Positions 17,890 through 25,766 of a stretch of 64,000 bases of DNA are shown piece by piece. This DNA is from JAGVSZ01 sp019137045. Its GTDB lineage: Bacteria; Pseudomonadota; Gammaproteobacteria; Burkholderiales; SG8-39. The notes under the pieces were generated by a model. That model was not told the DNA's origin. It made no database searches and saw only the letters and a program-made list of their open reading frames with translations. The DNA lies in the NCBI GenBank assembly GCA_046347635.1, contig JAXMFT010000012.1, positions 1-64,000 of the forward strand, read 5' to 3'. The translations under genes were made by a program, and so were the position numbers. The stretch's first letter is position 1. The number at the start of each line of letters is the position of its first letter.

Positions 17890-19210
17890 CGCGCTACGCC
17901 CGCCGCCGGCATGCCCGGCCGCAACACCCCGCCCGCCGCCGGCCGCGCGGCCGCGCTCGCCGCCTCCGCCTGCCCGGGCGCCACTGCGCCGGTGATCGTG
18001 GACGCCTGCCGGCGGGCGTGCTGCTGTGCAACCTGCCGGCTCGCGTTGCCGCGATCGACCTGCTGGCGCGTCTGCGCCGCGTTGCCAGCGCCGCGCAGCG
18101 CGTTGTCGCCGCCGCCCCGGTTCTGCGCCGTCTGGCGCGCGTGAGCAGTCGGCGTTCTGCGCCGCGACGCGGGCACGGTCCGCACCCCGCCCTGCGCCGC
18201 GCGCGTTCGCGCGCCTGCGGATCGCTCTTCAGCTGCTCACGGCCCTTGGCCGGATCAGCCCCTCGCTGCTGGAGCGCGGCCTGCGCCTGCTGGCGCTGCG
18301 CGTCGCGGCCCGCGTCCTTGCCGCGGAACTGCTCGCGGCTTCTCGCGCCGGCAACTGGTCGAACTTCTGCCGGCTCGCCTGGTCGCGGTGCAGCACGCCC
18401 TTGCGGTTCGCCGCCGCGTTGTGCTGCCAGTTCGTCCTGATTGGCGTTGAGCTGGCGGTTGACGTTGACGTTGTTGTAGCGGTTGACGTTGATGTTGACG
18501 TCGTTGCGCCCCAGTCGAACCCGCCCCAGAGCGCGTTGGTGATCGGTACTGGTGAACGCGATGCCGCTCGTAGCGCGCGCCGAACGCGTAGCCCGGCGTC
18601 GGCCGACGTGGGGCGGAACAGCTCCGGATACGGCCAGCGGTCCATCGACCACGGTCGGGTTGTAGGCCGGGACGTACACGGCCTGCCGAGCTGGGCCGGC
18701 TCGATGTGATCACCGTCTGCGTCGGGGCCTGGCCTTGAGGCTCGTCGCATGCTGCTCGGTGGTCTTGAGGTTGCCGGCCTTCTGCGCCTGGGCGCGCAGC
18801 CGCTGCACCGAGTTCATCACGTCCTCGGGCTGGGCGAGGAAGGCGTCGCCGACGTTCTGCACCCAGTCGGGCTTCTCGCCCATCATCGCGAGCGCCTGGG
18901 GGAAGCCCACCAGCGACGACACGGCGGGGTCCCAGCCCTTGCTCTCCACCGCCTTCACGGCGGCGTCGCCGGTCTGCTTCGGGTTGGCCTTGGACCACTG
19001 CACGGCCTCGGCGACCTGGGCCGGGTAGGTCGAGGCCATCAGCACCTGCGAGAGCAGCGAATCGGGGTAGAGCGCGATCGGCGCGAGCATCTGGTCGAGC
19101 TGCTCGTTGCCGAAGGGCTTGTCGCTCTGCGCCCAGGCGGCGGACGCGAGGAAGAACGGCAGCGCGGCGAGGAACCTCGCCCAACGCGACCAGGTCGCGA
19201 TGCGGATCAT
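17890..19210 (-). pseudogene. DUF3300 family protein, frameshifted
   Basis: The first 160 residues are intact: a signal peptide ending SAAWAQ, then LDQMLAPIALYPDSLLSQVLMAS, AVQWSKANPKQTGDAAVKAVE, WDPAVSSLVGFPQALAMMGE and WVQNVGDAFLAQPEDVMNSVQ, all typical of DUF3300. After about 18730 the frame breaks repeatedly, but family segments persist (YVPAYNPTVV, NALWGGFDWG, NDVNINVNRYNN, DQASRQKF, AQAALQQRGADPAKGREQL, GNAAQTRQQVDRGNASRQ). The 3' boundary is approximate. The start overlaps the upstream gene's stop in an ATGA. Confidence 0.65.
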
Positions 19211-19479
19211 CGGGAGGACCTTTCCAGGGGGAAGGCCGTGCGCGAGTCCTGGGCGATCCACGCCGACCCCGCGTGCGGCTCGAAGTAGCGGCCATCCCGG
19301 CCGCACGCGCCGTACAGCCAGGCCTCGACCGTCGAGGACGCGCGCTCGACTTGGCACGGATACGGCCGCGCCGCGATCCGCTGGCAGTAGAGCCCGTCGC
19401 GATCGGTCGCGTGCGCGTGGCGGCACGCCGCGCACGCCCGGTCGGGTGCGGCAGTCAGAAGGCGATCGAGCGCGTTCAT
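19207..19479 (-). CDS. Small cysteine-rich protein (90 aa), unknown function
   Basis: A 90-residue protein with five cysteines: a CAAC pair near residue 16, then single Cys in LYCQR, YPCQVE and GACG. The pattern suggests a bound metal. There is no signal peptide or membrane segment. A strong ribosome site (GGGAGGA) lies six bases before the ATG. Its TGA overlaps the DUF3300 ATG by four bases, so it heads the DUF3300/DUF2950 operon and is probably translationally coupled to it. Unlike the downstream genes, its frame is intact. Confidence 0.65.
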   Translation of the reverse strand: MNALDRLLTAAPDRACAACRHAHATDRDGLYCQRIAARPYPCQVERASSTVEAWLYGACGRDGRYFEPHAGSAWIAQDSRTAFPLERSSR

Positions 19480-19570
19480 CCGGGTTCCTCCCCAGGGGGT
19501 CGCTGCAGGGAGAGCGTAGGGCGGATCGCCGCGCGGAGCTGTCAGGCGGGCGACAAATCGCCCCCAGCGG

Positions 19571-19738
19571 CTACCGGCGGACCTGACGCGGGGGATTCGC
19601 GCCGCGCCCCGACCGGCGCAGCGGCTCGAGCGAGTCGCGGATCGCTTCGGCGAGACGGATCTTCTCCGGCCAGGGTAGATCCTTCCGGCTTCGCTGCCAC
19701 TCGGCTTGCTTTCTTAGGTGTTCGGGAACCCTAGTCAT
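19571..19738 (-). CDS. Small basic protein (55 aa) paired with a nucleotidyltransferase
   Basis: Begins MTRVPEHLRKQAEWQRSRKD and is helical and highly charged with a basic tail. Its ATG overlaps the last eight bases of the upstream nucleotidyltransferase gene, implying coupled expression. The overlapping pair resembles a type IV-like or MNT-type toxin-antitoxin module in layout. Which partner would be the toxin, and whether this is such a module, is inference. No known DNA-binding motif is clear. Confidence 0.55.
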   Translation of the reverse strand: MTRVPEHLRKQAEWQRSRKDLPWPEKIRLAEAIRDSLEPLRRSGRGANPPRQVRR

Positions 19739-20240
19739 CGGCGAATCTCGCTTCGAACCGGCTCCACGCCTCGGACAAGCCGTGCCGCCCCGCGAGGCGG
19801 GCGATCTCCTCCCGAGTCACGCTCTGGGACTCGAGCAGGGCCAGGATGCGCGCATAGTCCTTGGCGCGCCCGGCGCTTAGAGCAATCACGGCGAGGTAGT
19901 CGGCACGCACCACCCGCAACGGGACACCCTCGAAGTCTGCGGTGTCCGCCTCCTCCATGGCTTCCCGGGTGAGCGGACTGAACACGGGGACGAATTGCAC
20001 CGGCCACGGACCGACCCGAATCGCCTCCGCCTCCGCGCGGAACCCACGGCTCGCGCAGAACTCGTAGACCTCCGCGAGGACATCCATCCGCTCCGGGGCC
20101 GCGACCGCGACCGGGACGTCCGCGTCGAGCGTGGCGACCGGCTCGGTGTAGCGCATCTGCGCCATCGCACCGAAGAGAGCGTAGTTCCGGATCACGCCGC
20201 CCGCCTGCATGTCGTTCAGCAGTCGCGCCAATTCCTTCAT
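19731..20240 (-). CDS. Nucleotidyltransferase-fold protein (AbiEii/MNT-like)
   Basis: A 169-residue protein. The segment YALFGAMAQMRYTEPVATLDADV near residues 21-43 resembles the glycine-containing loop and DxD acidic pair of minimal nucleotidyltransferases. A helical C-terminal half contains RADYLAVIALSAGRAKDYARILAL and ends with a short helix-turn-helix-like segment (TREEIARLAGRHGLSEAW). Such proteins include AbiEii-type toxins and MNT antitoxins that transfer nucleotides to tRNA or protein. It is followed by an overlapping 55-aa gene. Codon bias is weaker than in neighbours, consistent with an acquired accessory pair. Confidence 0.65.
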   Translation of the reverse strand: MKELARLLNDMQAGGVIRNYALFGAMAQMRYTEPVATLDADVPVAVAAPERMDVLAEVYEFCASRGFRAEAEAIRVGPWPVQFVPVFSPLTREAMEEADTADFEGVPLRVVRADYLAVIALSAGRAKDYARILALLESQSVTREEIARLAGRHGLSEAWSRFEARFADD

Positions 20241-20478
20241 GCGGCCAAGTTAGCACGCTCGTCCCCGGGTCGCCCTCGCTGCATCCGTGGCGCGCGGTGC
20301 GCGCCGAGGTCGCGTCCCGCAGCGGCCGGGGAGGCCGTCGAAGCGTCCGTGCCTGGTTGGTGTCGGGTGGAAAGCGTGGCGGGAGGTGGGCGGGGCTATC
20401 GATTCATGCCTCACCCGCCGCGTGCCGAGCCGTTCCAGCGCAGGCGCCCCGTAGAATGCGGCCCTTTCGGGGCCCCCG

Positions 20479-21609
20479 TTGCAGCTCGCCGCGATCATCC
20501 TGCTCGTCATCCTGACGCACACCGCCTTCGCCGGCGCGCGCGTGGGCGCCGCGCTCTTCGCGCTCGCGCTCGGGGCGAGCACCTTCGAGGTCGGCGTGAT
20601 CGGGGCGCTGTTCGCGGCGCTGCCGATGTTCTTCTCGGTCAACGCGGGGCGCGCGATCGACCGCGTCGGAGTGCGCCCGCCGTTCTTCGTCGGGACGGCG
20701 CTCACCGCGCTCGGCACCGCGCTCGCCTACCTGTGGCCCGCCCTGCCCGGGCTCTACTTCGCCGCGATGCTGGCCGGCTCCGGGCTCGTGGTCGTGCACA
20801 TCGCCGCGAGCAACGCGGTGGGCGCGACCGGCGCGGTAGCGGACCGGCCGCGCAACTTCAGCCTGCTCGCGCTCGGCTTCTCGGCGTCGGGCTTCCTCGG
20901 CCCGCTCGCCGCGGGGTTCATGATCGACGGGTTCGGCCACGCGCGCGCCTTCCTGCTCCTGGCCGCCTTCCCGCTGGTCGCGTTCCTCGCCCTGCTCTCC
21001 GGCCGCGTGCGCCTGCCGCGCCCGGCGCCGCAGCCGGCGCAGCGCGCCGAGCGCCGCATCGCCGACCTGCTCGCCGACCGCCGGCTGCGCCAGGTGCTCG
21101 CGATCAGCGCGCTCTTCAACGTGGCGTGGGACGTGTTCGTGTTCTTCGCGCCGATCCACGGCACCGCGCTCGGCCTCTCGGCGAGCGAGATCGGGGTGCT
21201 GCTCGGGGCGTTCGCGGGCGCCACCTTTCTCGTGCGCCTCGCGCTGCCCGCCCTGATCCGCCGCGCGCGCGAATGGACGCTCGCGGCCGCGGCGCTCGGC
21301 ATCGCGTGCGCGGTGTACGCGCTCTACCCCCTGTTCCGCGACGTGGGCGTGCTCATGGCGCTCGCCTTCGTGCTCGGCATCGGCCTCGGGATGTCGCAGC
21401 CGATCGTCATGTCGCTGCTCTTCTCGGCCGCGCCGCCGGACCGCGTCGGCGAGGCGCTGGGACTGCGCACCACCGCGCTCAATTTCGTGCAGACCTCGAT
21501 CCCGCTCGCGTTCGGGGCGCTCGGCACGGCGCTCGGCGTCGCCCCGATCTTCTGGGCGATGGCGCTCGCGCTCGCGGGCGGGATGGCGTTCGCGCGCCGG
21601 CGGCGCTGA
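20479..21609 (+). CDS. Major facilitator superfamily transporter
   Basis: A 376-residue inner-membrane protein with about twelve hydrophobic segments in two halves. The loop between helices 2 and 3 reads NAGRAIDRVGVRPPFF, the MFS signature G-x-x-x-D-R-x-G-R/K. A second related loop (RLALPALIRRAREW) precedes the second half. The substrate is unknown. The start is a TTG directly before the first helix; a TAGAAT -10-like element lies about 25 bp upstream. Its TGA overlaps the ATG of the downstream cyclase gene, so the pair is co-transcribed. Confidence 0.85.
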   Translation: MQLAAIILLVILTHTAFAGARVGAALFALALGASTFEVGVIGALFAALPMFFSVNAGRAIDRVGVRPPFFVGTALTALGTALAYLWPALPGLYFAAMLAGSGLVVVHIAASNAVGATGAVADRPRNFSLLALGFSASGFLGPLAAGFMIDGFGHARAFLLLAAFPLVAFLALLSGRVRLPRPAPQPAQRAERRIADLLADRRLRQVLAISALFNVAWDVFVFFAPIHGTALGLSASEIGVLLGAFAGATFLVRLALPALIRRAREWTLAAAALGIACAVYALYPLFRDVGVLMALAFVLGIGLGMSQPIVMSLLFSAAPPDRVGEALGLRTTALNFVQTSIPLAFGALGTALGVAPIFWAMALALAGGMAFARRRR

Positions 21610-22838
21610 TGCGGCGCGCGCTCGCCGTCGCCGCCGCCGCGGTCCCGCCGCTCGCCATCCTGGCGCTGGCCGGATGGCTCACCGAGTGGCCGGGCGGGCT
21701 GCCGCGGGTGGCCGCCGCGCTGCTCCCCGCGGCGGCGTACGGCGCGCTCGCACTCGCGGCGCTCCTCGGGCTCGCGTTCCACCGCGGGCGGATCGTCTTC
21801 GCCGCGGTCGCGCTCGCGCTCGGATACGCCGCGCTCACCCGGCTCGCGGGCGGCGCGCCGGGGACCCTCGCCGGGCGCGCGACGTTCGCCGGGCTGTGCG
21901 TGCTCGGACCCGTCGTGCTCGCGGCGCTCGCCTGGCTGGAGGAGCGCGGCACGCTGAGCGTGCACGCCCTGCCCCGGATCGGCGTGATCGCCGCCGCGGC
22001 GGCGCTCGTCTGGTGGATCGTCGCCTCCGGCCGCGCCGTGACCGTCGACTGGGCGTACGCCCCGCTCACCGCGGCGCCCGCGCCGTTCGCCACGCCGGTC
22101 CCGCAGCTCGGATGGGTCGCCACCGCGCTCGGGCTGGCGGCGATCGCCGTTGCGGCCGCGGTCCGGCGCTCGGCGACCGTGGCCGCGCTCGGCTGGGCGC
22201 TCGCGGCGTTCGCGCTCGCCCTGCACTTCTCCCGCGTGCAGGGCGCGCCCGCGATGTTCGCCGCCGCGGCGGGGCTCGTGCTCGTGGTCGGGGTCCTGCA
22301 GGAGACTTACCGCCTCGCCTTCCGCGACGAGCTCACCCGCCTGCCCAGCCGCCGCGCGCTCAACGAGCGGCTGAAGTCGGTCTCGAGGCGCTACGCGATC
22401 GCGATGGTGGACGTCGACCACTTCAAGCGCTGCAACGATGCGTACGGCCACGACGTCGGCGACCAGGTGCTGCGCATGGTCGCGGCGCGGCTCGCGCGCG
22501 TGGGCGGCGGCGGGCAGGCGTTCCGCTACGGCGGCGAGGAGTTCACGGTCCTCTTCGCGGGCACGTCCGCCGCCGACGCGTTGCCGCACCTCGAGGCCCT
22601 GCGCGCGGACATCGAGGACTACCGCATGGCGATCCGCGCGCCGGACCGCCCGCGGCGCAGGCGCGCCGGCAGGCGCCGCCGGACGGGCGCGCCGAGCCGG
22701 CAGACGATCGCGGTGACGGTGAGCATCGGCGTCGCGGAGCGCGCCGAGCGCAACGACCACCCGGAGGCGGTGATCAAGGCGGCGGACAAGGCGCTCTACC
22801 GCGCCAAGCGGGGCGGCCGGAACCGGGTCGAGTCCTGA
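21609..22838 (+). CDS. Membrane-anchored diguanylate cyclase (GGEEF)
   Basis: A 409-residue protein with about seven hydrophobic N-terminal segments (residues 1-235) and a cytoplasmic GGDEF domain (about 240-405). The active-site signature is FRYGGEEF, and metal/substrate residues are visible in AMVDVDHFKRCND and HDVGDQVL. There is no I-site RxxD upstream, so product inhibition is probably absent. A basic insert of about 25 residues (RRRRAGRRRR) lies between the signature and the final TVSIGVA strand. It starts in the TGATG overlap with the MFS gene, suggesting a functional link to the transporter. Confidence 0.9.
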   Translation: MRRALAVAAAAVPPLAILALAGWLTEWPGGLPRVAAALLPAAAYGALALAALLGLAFHRGRIVFAAVALALGYAALTRLAGGAPGTLAGRATFAGLCVLGPVVLAALAWLEERGTLSVHALPRIGVIAAAAALVWWIVASGRAVTVDWAYAPLTAAPAPFATPVPQLGWVATALGLAAIAVAAAVRRSATVAALGWALAAFALALHFSRVQGAPAMFAAAAGLVLVVGVLQETYRLAFRDELTRLPSRRALNERLKSVSRRYAIAMVDVDHFKRCNDAYGHDVGDQVLRMVAARLARVGGGGQAFRYGGEEFTVLFAGTSAADALPHLEALRADIEDYRMAIRAPDRPRRRRAGRRRRTGAPSRQTIAVTVSIGVAERAERNDHPEAVIKAADKALYRAKRGGRNRVES

Positions 22839-22845
22839 GCCGGCG

Positions 22846-23739
22846 CTACTCGCAGGAGAACTCGACGACGGAGGCCTCGGGGTCGCCGGTGCGGTGGCCG
22901 AGCGCGATGCGGCCGCGCAGGCGCAGGACCAGCTCCTCGCGCCGCAGGGCGATCTCGGGCTCGCCCGCGATCTGCACGAACGTGCCGTTCGAGCTGTGGT
23001 CGGCCAGCACGAACTTGTCGCGCCGGCGCTCGATGCGCGCGTGCTGGCGCGAGGCCTTGCGGTCGTCGAGCACGATGTCGCAGGTCGCGTCGCGGCCGAG
23101 CGTCACCGCGCCCGCGCCGCTGCCGTCGAACCACAGCTCGCGGCCGCCGGCGGCGAGCCGCAGGCGCGGCACGCGCTCCTCGGTGAGGGTGCTGCTCAGG
23201 ATGGTGAGCTCGGCCGAGTCCTGCCAGACGAACTCGTGGATCTCGACCTGCTCGCGCCTGCCCTTCACCGCGACGCGGTCGAGCGGGCGCGTCTTCTCGC
23301 GCAGCGGCCCGCCCAGGCGCGCGACGACGTCCTGGGTGGCGATGATCTGGCCGACCTTGGCCACGCCCGCCATCCGCGCGGCGACGTTCACCGCGTCGCC
23401 GTACAGGTCGCCGCCGCTCTCGAGCGTCGGCCCGTAGTGGCAGCCGACGTGGATCGCCAGCGTCGGGCCGCCGAGCGCGCGCTGCTCGAACACCCGCAGC
23501 TGCATCGCGCGCGCCGTCTGCATGGCCGGCACGGCGTCGTCGAACGCGCACATCAGGCCGTCGCCGGTCGACTTGACCACCCGGCCGGCGAGCTCCTCGG
23601 TGACGGCCTGCAGGAGCCGCAGGCAGGCCTCTACGCGCGCGAGCGCCTGCGCGTCGCCGAGCTGCTCGTAGAGCTGCGTGCTGCCGCTGATGTCGACGAA
23701 CAGGATGGCGCGGTGGATGGCCTCGGTCATCTTGCCCAT
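22846..23739 (-). CDS. Class III adenylate/guanylate cyclase with C-terminal FHA domain
   Basis: A 297-residue protein. The cyclase domain (about 5-165) has the first metal Asp in ILFVDISGST, the second in KSTGDGLM, and YGDAVNVAARM carrying the transition-state Asn region. The FHA domain (about 205-290) has LGRDATCDI, SRQHARI and SSNGTFV, the canonical phosphothreonine-binding loop residues. It should make a cyclic nucleotide under control of FHA binding. The start is MGKMTEAI; a second Met lies three codons on. It is divergent from the Ser/Thr kinase operon, a plausible source of its phospho-partner. Confidence 0.9.
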   Translation of the reverse strand: MGKMTEAIHRAILFVDISGSTQLYEQLGDAQALARVEACLRLLQAVTEELAGRVVKSTGDGLMCAFDDAVPAMQTARAMQLRVFEQRALGGPTLAIHVGCHYGPTLESGGDLYGDAVNVAARMAGVAKVGQIIATQDVVARLGGPLREKTRPLDRVAVKGRREQVEIHEFVWQDSAELTILSSTLTEERVPRLRLAAGGRELWFDGSGAGAVTLGRDATCDIVLDDRKASRQHARIERRRDKFVLADHSSNGTFVQIAGEPEIALRREELVLRLRGRIALGHRTGDPEASVVEFSCE

Positions 23740-23830
23740 ACCGCGTGAACGCGTCCGGCAGGCAGTATATGCGGGCCGCCACGCCCGCGAACCGTCGTGC
23801 ACCCGCTCTTCGCCCCGGCCGGCCGGCCGA

Positions 23831-23860
23831 TTGACGCCTCCCCTGCGACCCGCCTAGTAT
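23831..23860 (+). promoter_or_regulatory. Sigma-70-type promoter of the FecR-sensor-kinase operon
   Basis: TTGACG and TAGTAT are separated by 18 bases, a good housekeeping-type match in otherwise GC-rich sequence. It lies 77 bp before the FecR-protein start and points away from the FHA-cyclase gene. Confidence 0.55.
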
Positions 23861-23936
23861 CCTCTGCTTCCCGCGGCGCAAGCGCCGGGGCAGAAGAGCG
23901 GCTGGAAAGGCCGCGCACCAGGAGAGGGGGATACGC

Positions 23937-24866
23937 GTGCGGGCTTCGCGCGCACTGGCTCTGCTGGTCGCCGCAGCGTCCCTGGCGGCGGCGCTCGCGT
24001 GCGCGGGCGCCGAGCTCCCCGCGGCCGTCACGCTGCTCGAGGGCCAGGCGGCCCTGCTGCGCGGCACCGCGCGCCTCGCGCTCGCCGAGGGCGTGCGGCT
24101 CCACTCCGGGGACATCGTCGAGGTCGGCGACCGGGGCCTCGCGCAGTTCGAGTTCGCCGACGGCCTGATCCTGAGCCTCGGTCCGGGCGCGCGCTTCTAC
24201 GCCGCCGCGCTCGCCGCGCGCGGCGCGAAGTCTGGCGGCATCTCCGAGCTCTACCTCATGCGCGGCTGGGTCAAGTTCGCGAACCCGAAGGCCGCGGCCC
24301 CCCTGCGGCTGTCCACGCCGGTGTTCGGCCTCGTCGCCGCCGACGCGATCGCGGTGGCGCAGGTCGGGGACGCGGAGGGCGCGCTCTTCGTCGAGGCCGG
24401 GGAGGCGCGCATCGCCGAGGGTTTCGTGAAGGCCGTGCCGTCGAGCCCGGTGCGCGTGCGCGGCGGCGAGTACTTCGCGCGCAGGAGCGAGAGCCGCGGC
24501 GCGCTCCAGCCGCGCCCCGCCGGCGCGTTCGTGAGCGCGATGCCGAGGAGCTACATGGACAACCTGCCCGCGCGCGCGGCGAAGTGGAAGGAGCGCGAGA
24601 CGCAGCCGCGGCCGCTCGGCGAGCTCGCCTACGGCGAGGTCGAGATGTGGCTGAAGGCCCCGCCCGAGATCCGCAGGGCGCTGATGCGCCCGTTCATCCC
24701 AAAGGCGAACCACGACCTCGCCTTCCGCACGGCGCTGATCGCGAATCTGCGCCACCACCCCGAGTGGGACCCCATACTGTTCCCCGAAAAGTACAAGCCG
24801 AAGCCGCCGCCCGAGCCGGCGGCGGCCGAGGCGCCGTCCCCCGCCAAGCCCGGGCCGACGCAATAG
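23937..24866 (+). CDS. FecR-domain protein, secreted or periplasmic
   Basis: A 309-residue protein with a signal peptide (LALLVAAASLAAALACAGAE); the Cys could be a lipobox, though the context is imperfect. The FecR domain spans about 28-185: LLEGQAALLRG, GVRLHSGDIVEVGDRGLAQFEF, then VKFANPKAAAPLRLSTPVFGLVAADAIAVAQV, the usual FecR core. The C-terminal part is charged, with a Pro/Ala/Lys-rich end. It is likely an envelope sensor or scaffold. It starts at a GTG behind AGGAGAGG and heads an operon with a HAMP sensor and a Ser/Thr kinase. Confidence 0.82.
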   Translation: MRASRALALLVAAASLAAALACAGAELPAAVTLLEGQAALLRGTARLALAEGVRLHSGDIVEVGDRGLAQFEFADGLILSLGPGARFYAAALAARGAKSGGISELYLMRGWVKFANPKAAAPLRLSTPVFGLVAADAIAVAQVGDAEGALFVEAGEARIAEGFVKAVPSSPVRVRGGEYFARRSESRGALQPRPAGAFVSAMPRSYMDNLPARAAKWKERETQPRPLGELAYGEVEMWLKAPPEIRRALMRPFIPKANHDLAFRTALIANLRHHPEWDPILFPEKYKPKPPPEPAAAEAPSPAKPGPTQ

Positions 24867-24893
24867 GCGCATGACGCTGACCAGGAGGCCGCA

Positions 24894-25766
24894 ATGAAGC
24901 TGATGTTGAAGTTCAACCTGGTGTTCCTCCTCGTGTTCCTGCTCGGGCTCACCGCGGCCGGATACGTGTCGCACGACCTCCTGCAGAAGAACGCGCGCGA
25001 GGAGATCCTGCAGAACGCGCGCCTGCTGCTCGAGGCGTCGCTCTCCACGCGCGCCTACACCTCGGGCCAGGTCGGGCCGCTGCTCCAGACGCAGCTGAAG
25101 TACAGCTTCCTGCCGCAGTCGGTCCCGTCGTACTCGGCCACCGAGGTGCTCAACGGCCTGCGCAAGAAGTTCCCGGAGTACAGCTACAAGGAGGCCGCGC
25201 TCAACCCGACCAACCCGCGCGACCGCGCGGTCGAGTGGGAGAGCGACATCATCGGCCAGTTCCGCGCCAGCCCCGAGCGCGGCGAGATCGTGGGCGAGCG
25301 CGACACGCCGACCGGGCGCACCCTCTACATCGCGCGGCCGTTCCAGATCAAGGACCCGGCGTGCCTCGTCTGCCACAGCACGGTGGAGGCGGCGCCGAAG
25401 ACGATGGTCGACCGCTACGGGCCGGCGAACGGCTTCGGCTGGCAGCTGAACGAGGTGATCGGCGCGCAGGTGGTGGTGGTGCCGACGGCGGTGCCGGTGG
25501 AGCGGGCGAACGCGGCCTTCAGGACGTTCATGGCCTCGCTCACCGCGGTCTTCGTCGTCATCGGCGTCGCGCTCAACCTGATGCTGCTCGCGATGGTGAT
25601 CCGCCCGGTGACCCGCCTGTCCAAGCTCGCCGACGCGGTGAGCCTCGGCAACATGGAGGTGCCCGACTTCCGCGTGCGCGCGCGCGACGAGATCGGGACG
25701 CTCGCCGACTCCTTCAACCGCATGAAGAAGAGCCTCGTCCAGGCGATGAAGATGCTCGAGGAATGA
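24894..25766 (+). CDS. DUF3365 (Tll0287-like) haem-motif sensor with HAMP domain
   Basis: A 290-residue membrane sensor. An N-terminal helix (about 5-25) is followed by a periplasmic Tll0287-like domain (about 30-205) carrying CLVCH at 157-161, a covalent haem c motif. A second helix (about 210-235) leads to a HAMP domain (about 236-285) ending near the C-terminus. There is no output domain of its own. The kinase gene overlaps it by four bases, so the likely output is the adjacent Ser/Thr kinase. Redox, oxygen or NO sensing by the haem is inferred. Confidence 0.85.
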   Translation: MKLMLKFNLVFLLVFLLGLTAAGYVSHDLLQKNAREEILQNARLLLEASLSTRAYTSGQVGPLLQTQLKYSFLPQSVPSYSATEVLNGLRKKFPEYSYKEAALNPTNPRDRAVEWESDIIGQFRASPERGEIVGERDTPTGRTLYIARPFQIKDPACLVCHSTVEAAPKTMVDRYGPANGFGWQLNEVIGAQVVVVPTAVPVERANAAFRTFMASLTAVFVVIGVALNLMLLAMVIRPVTRLSKLADAVSLGNMEVPDFRVRARDEIGTLADSFNRMKKSLVQAMKMLEE

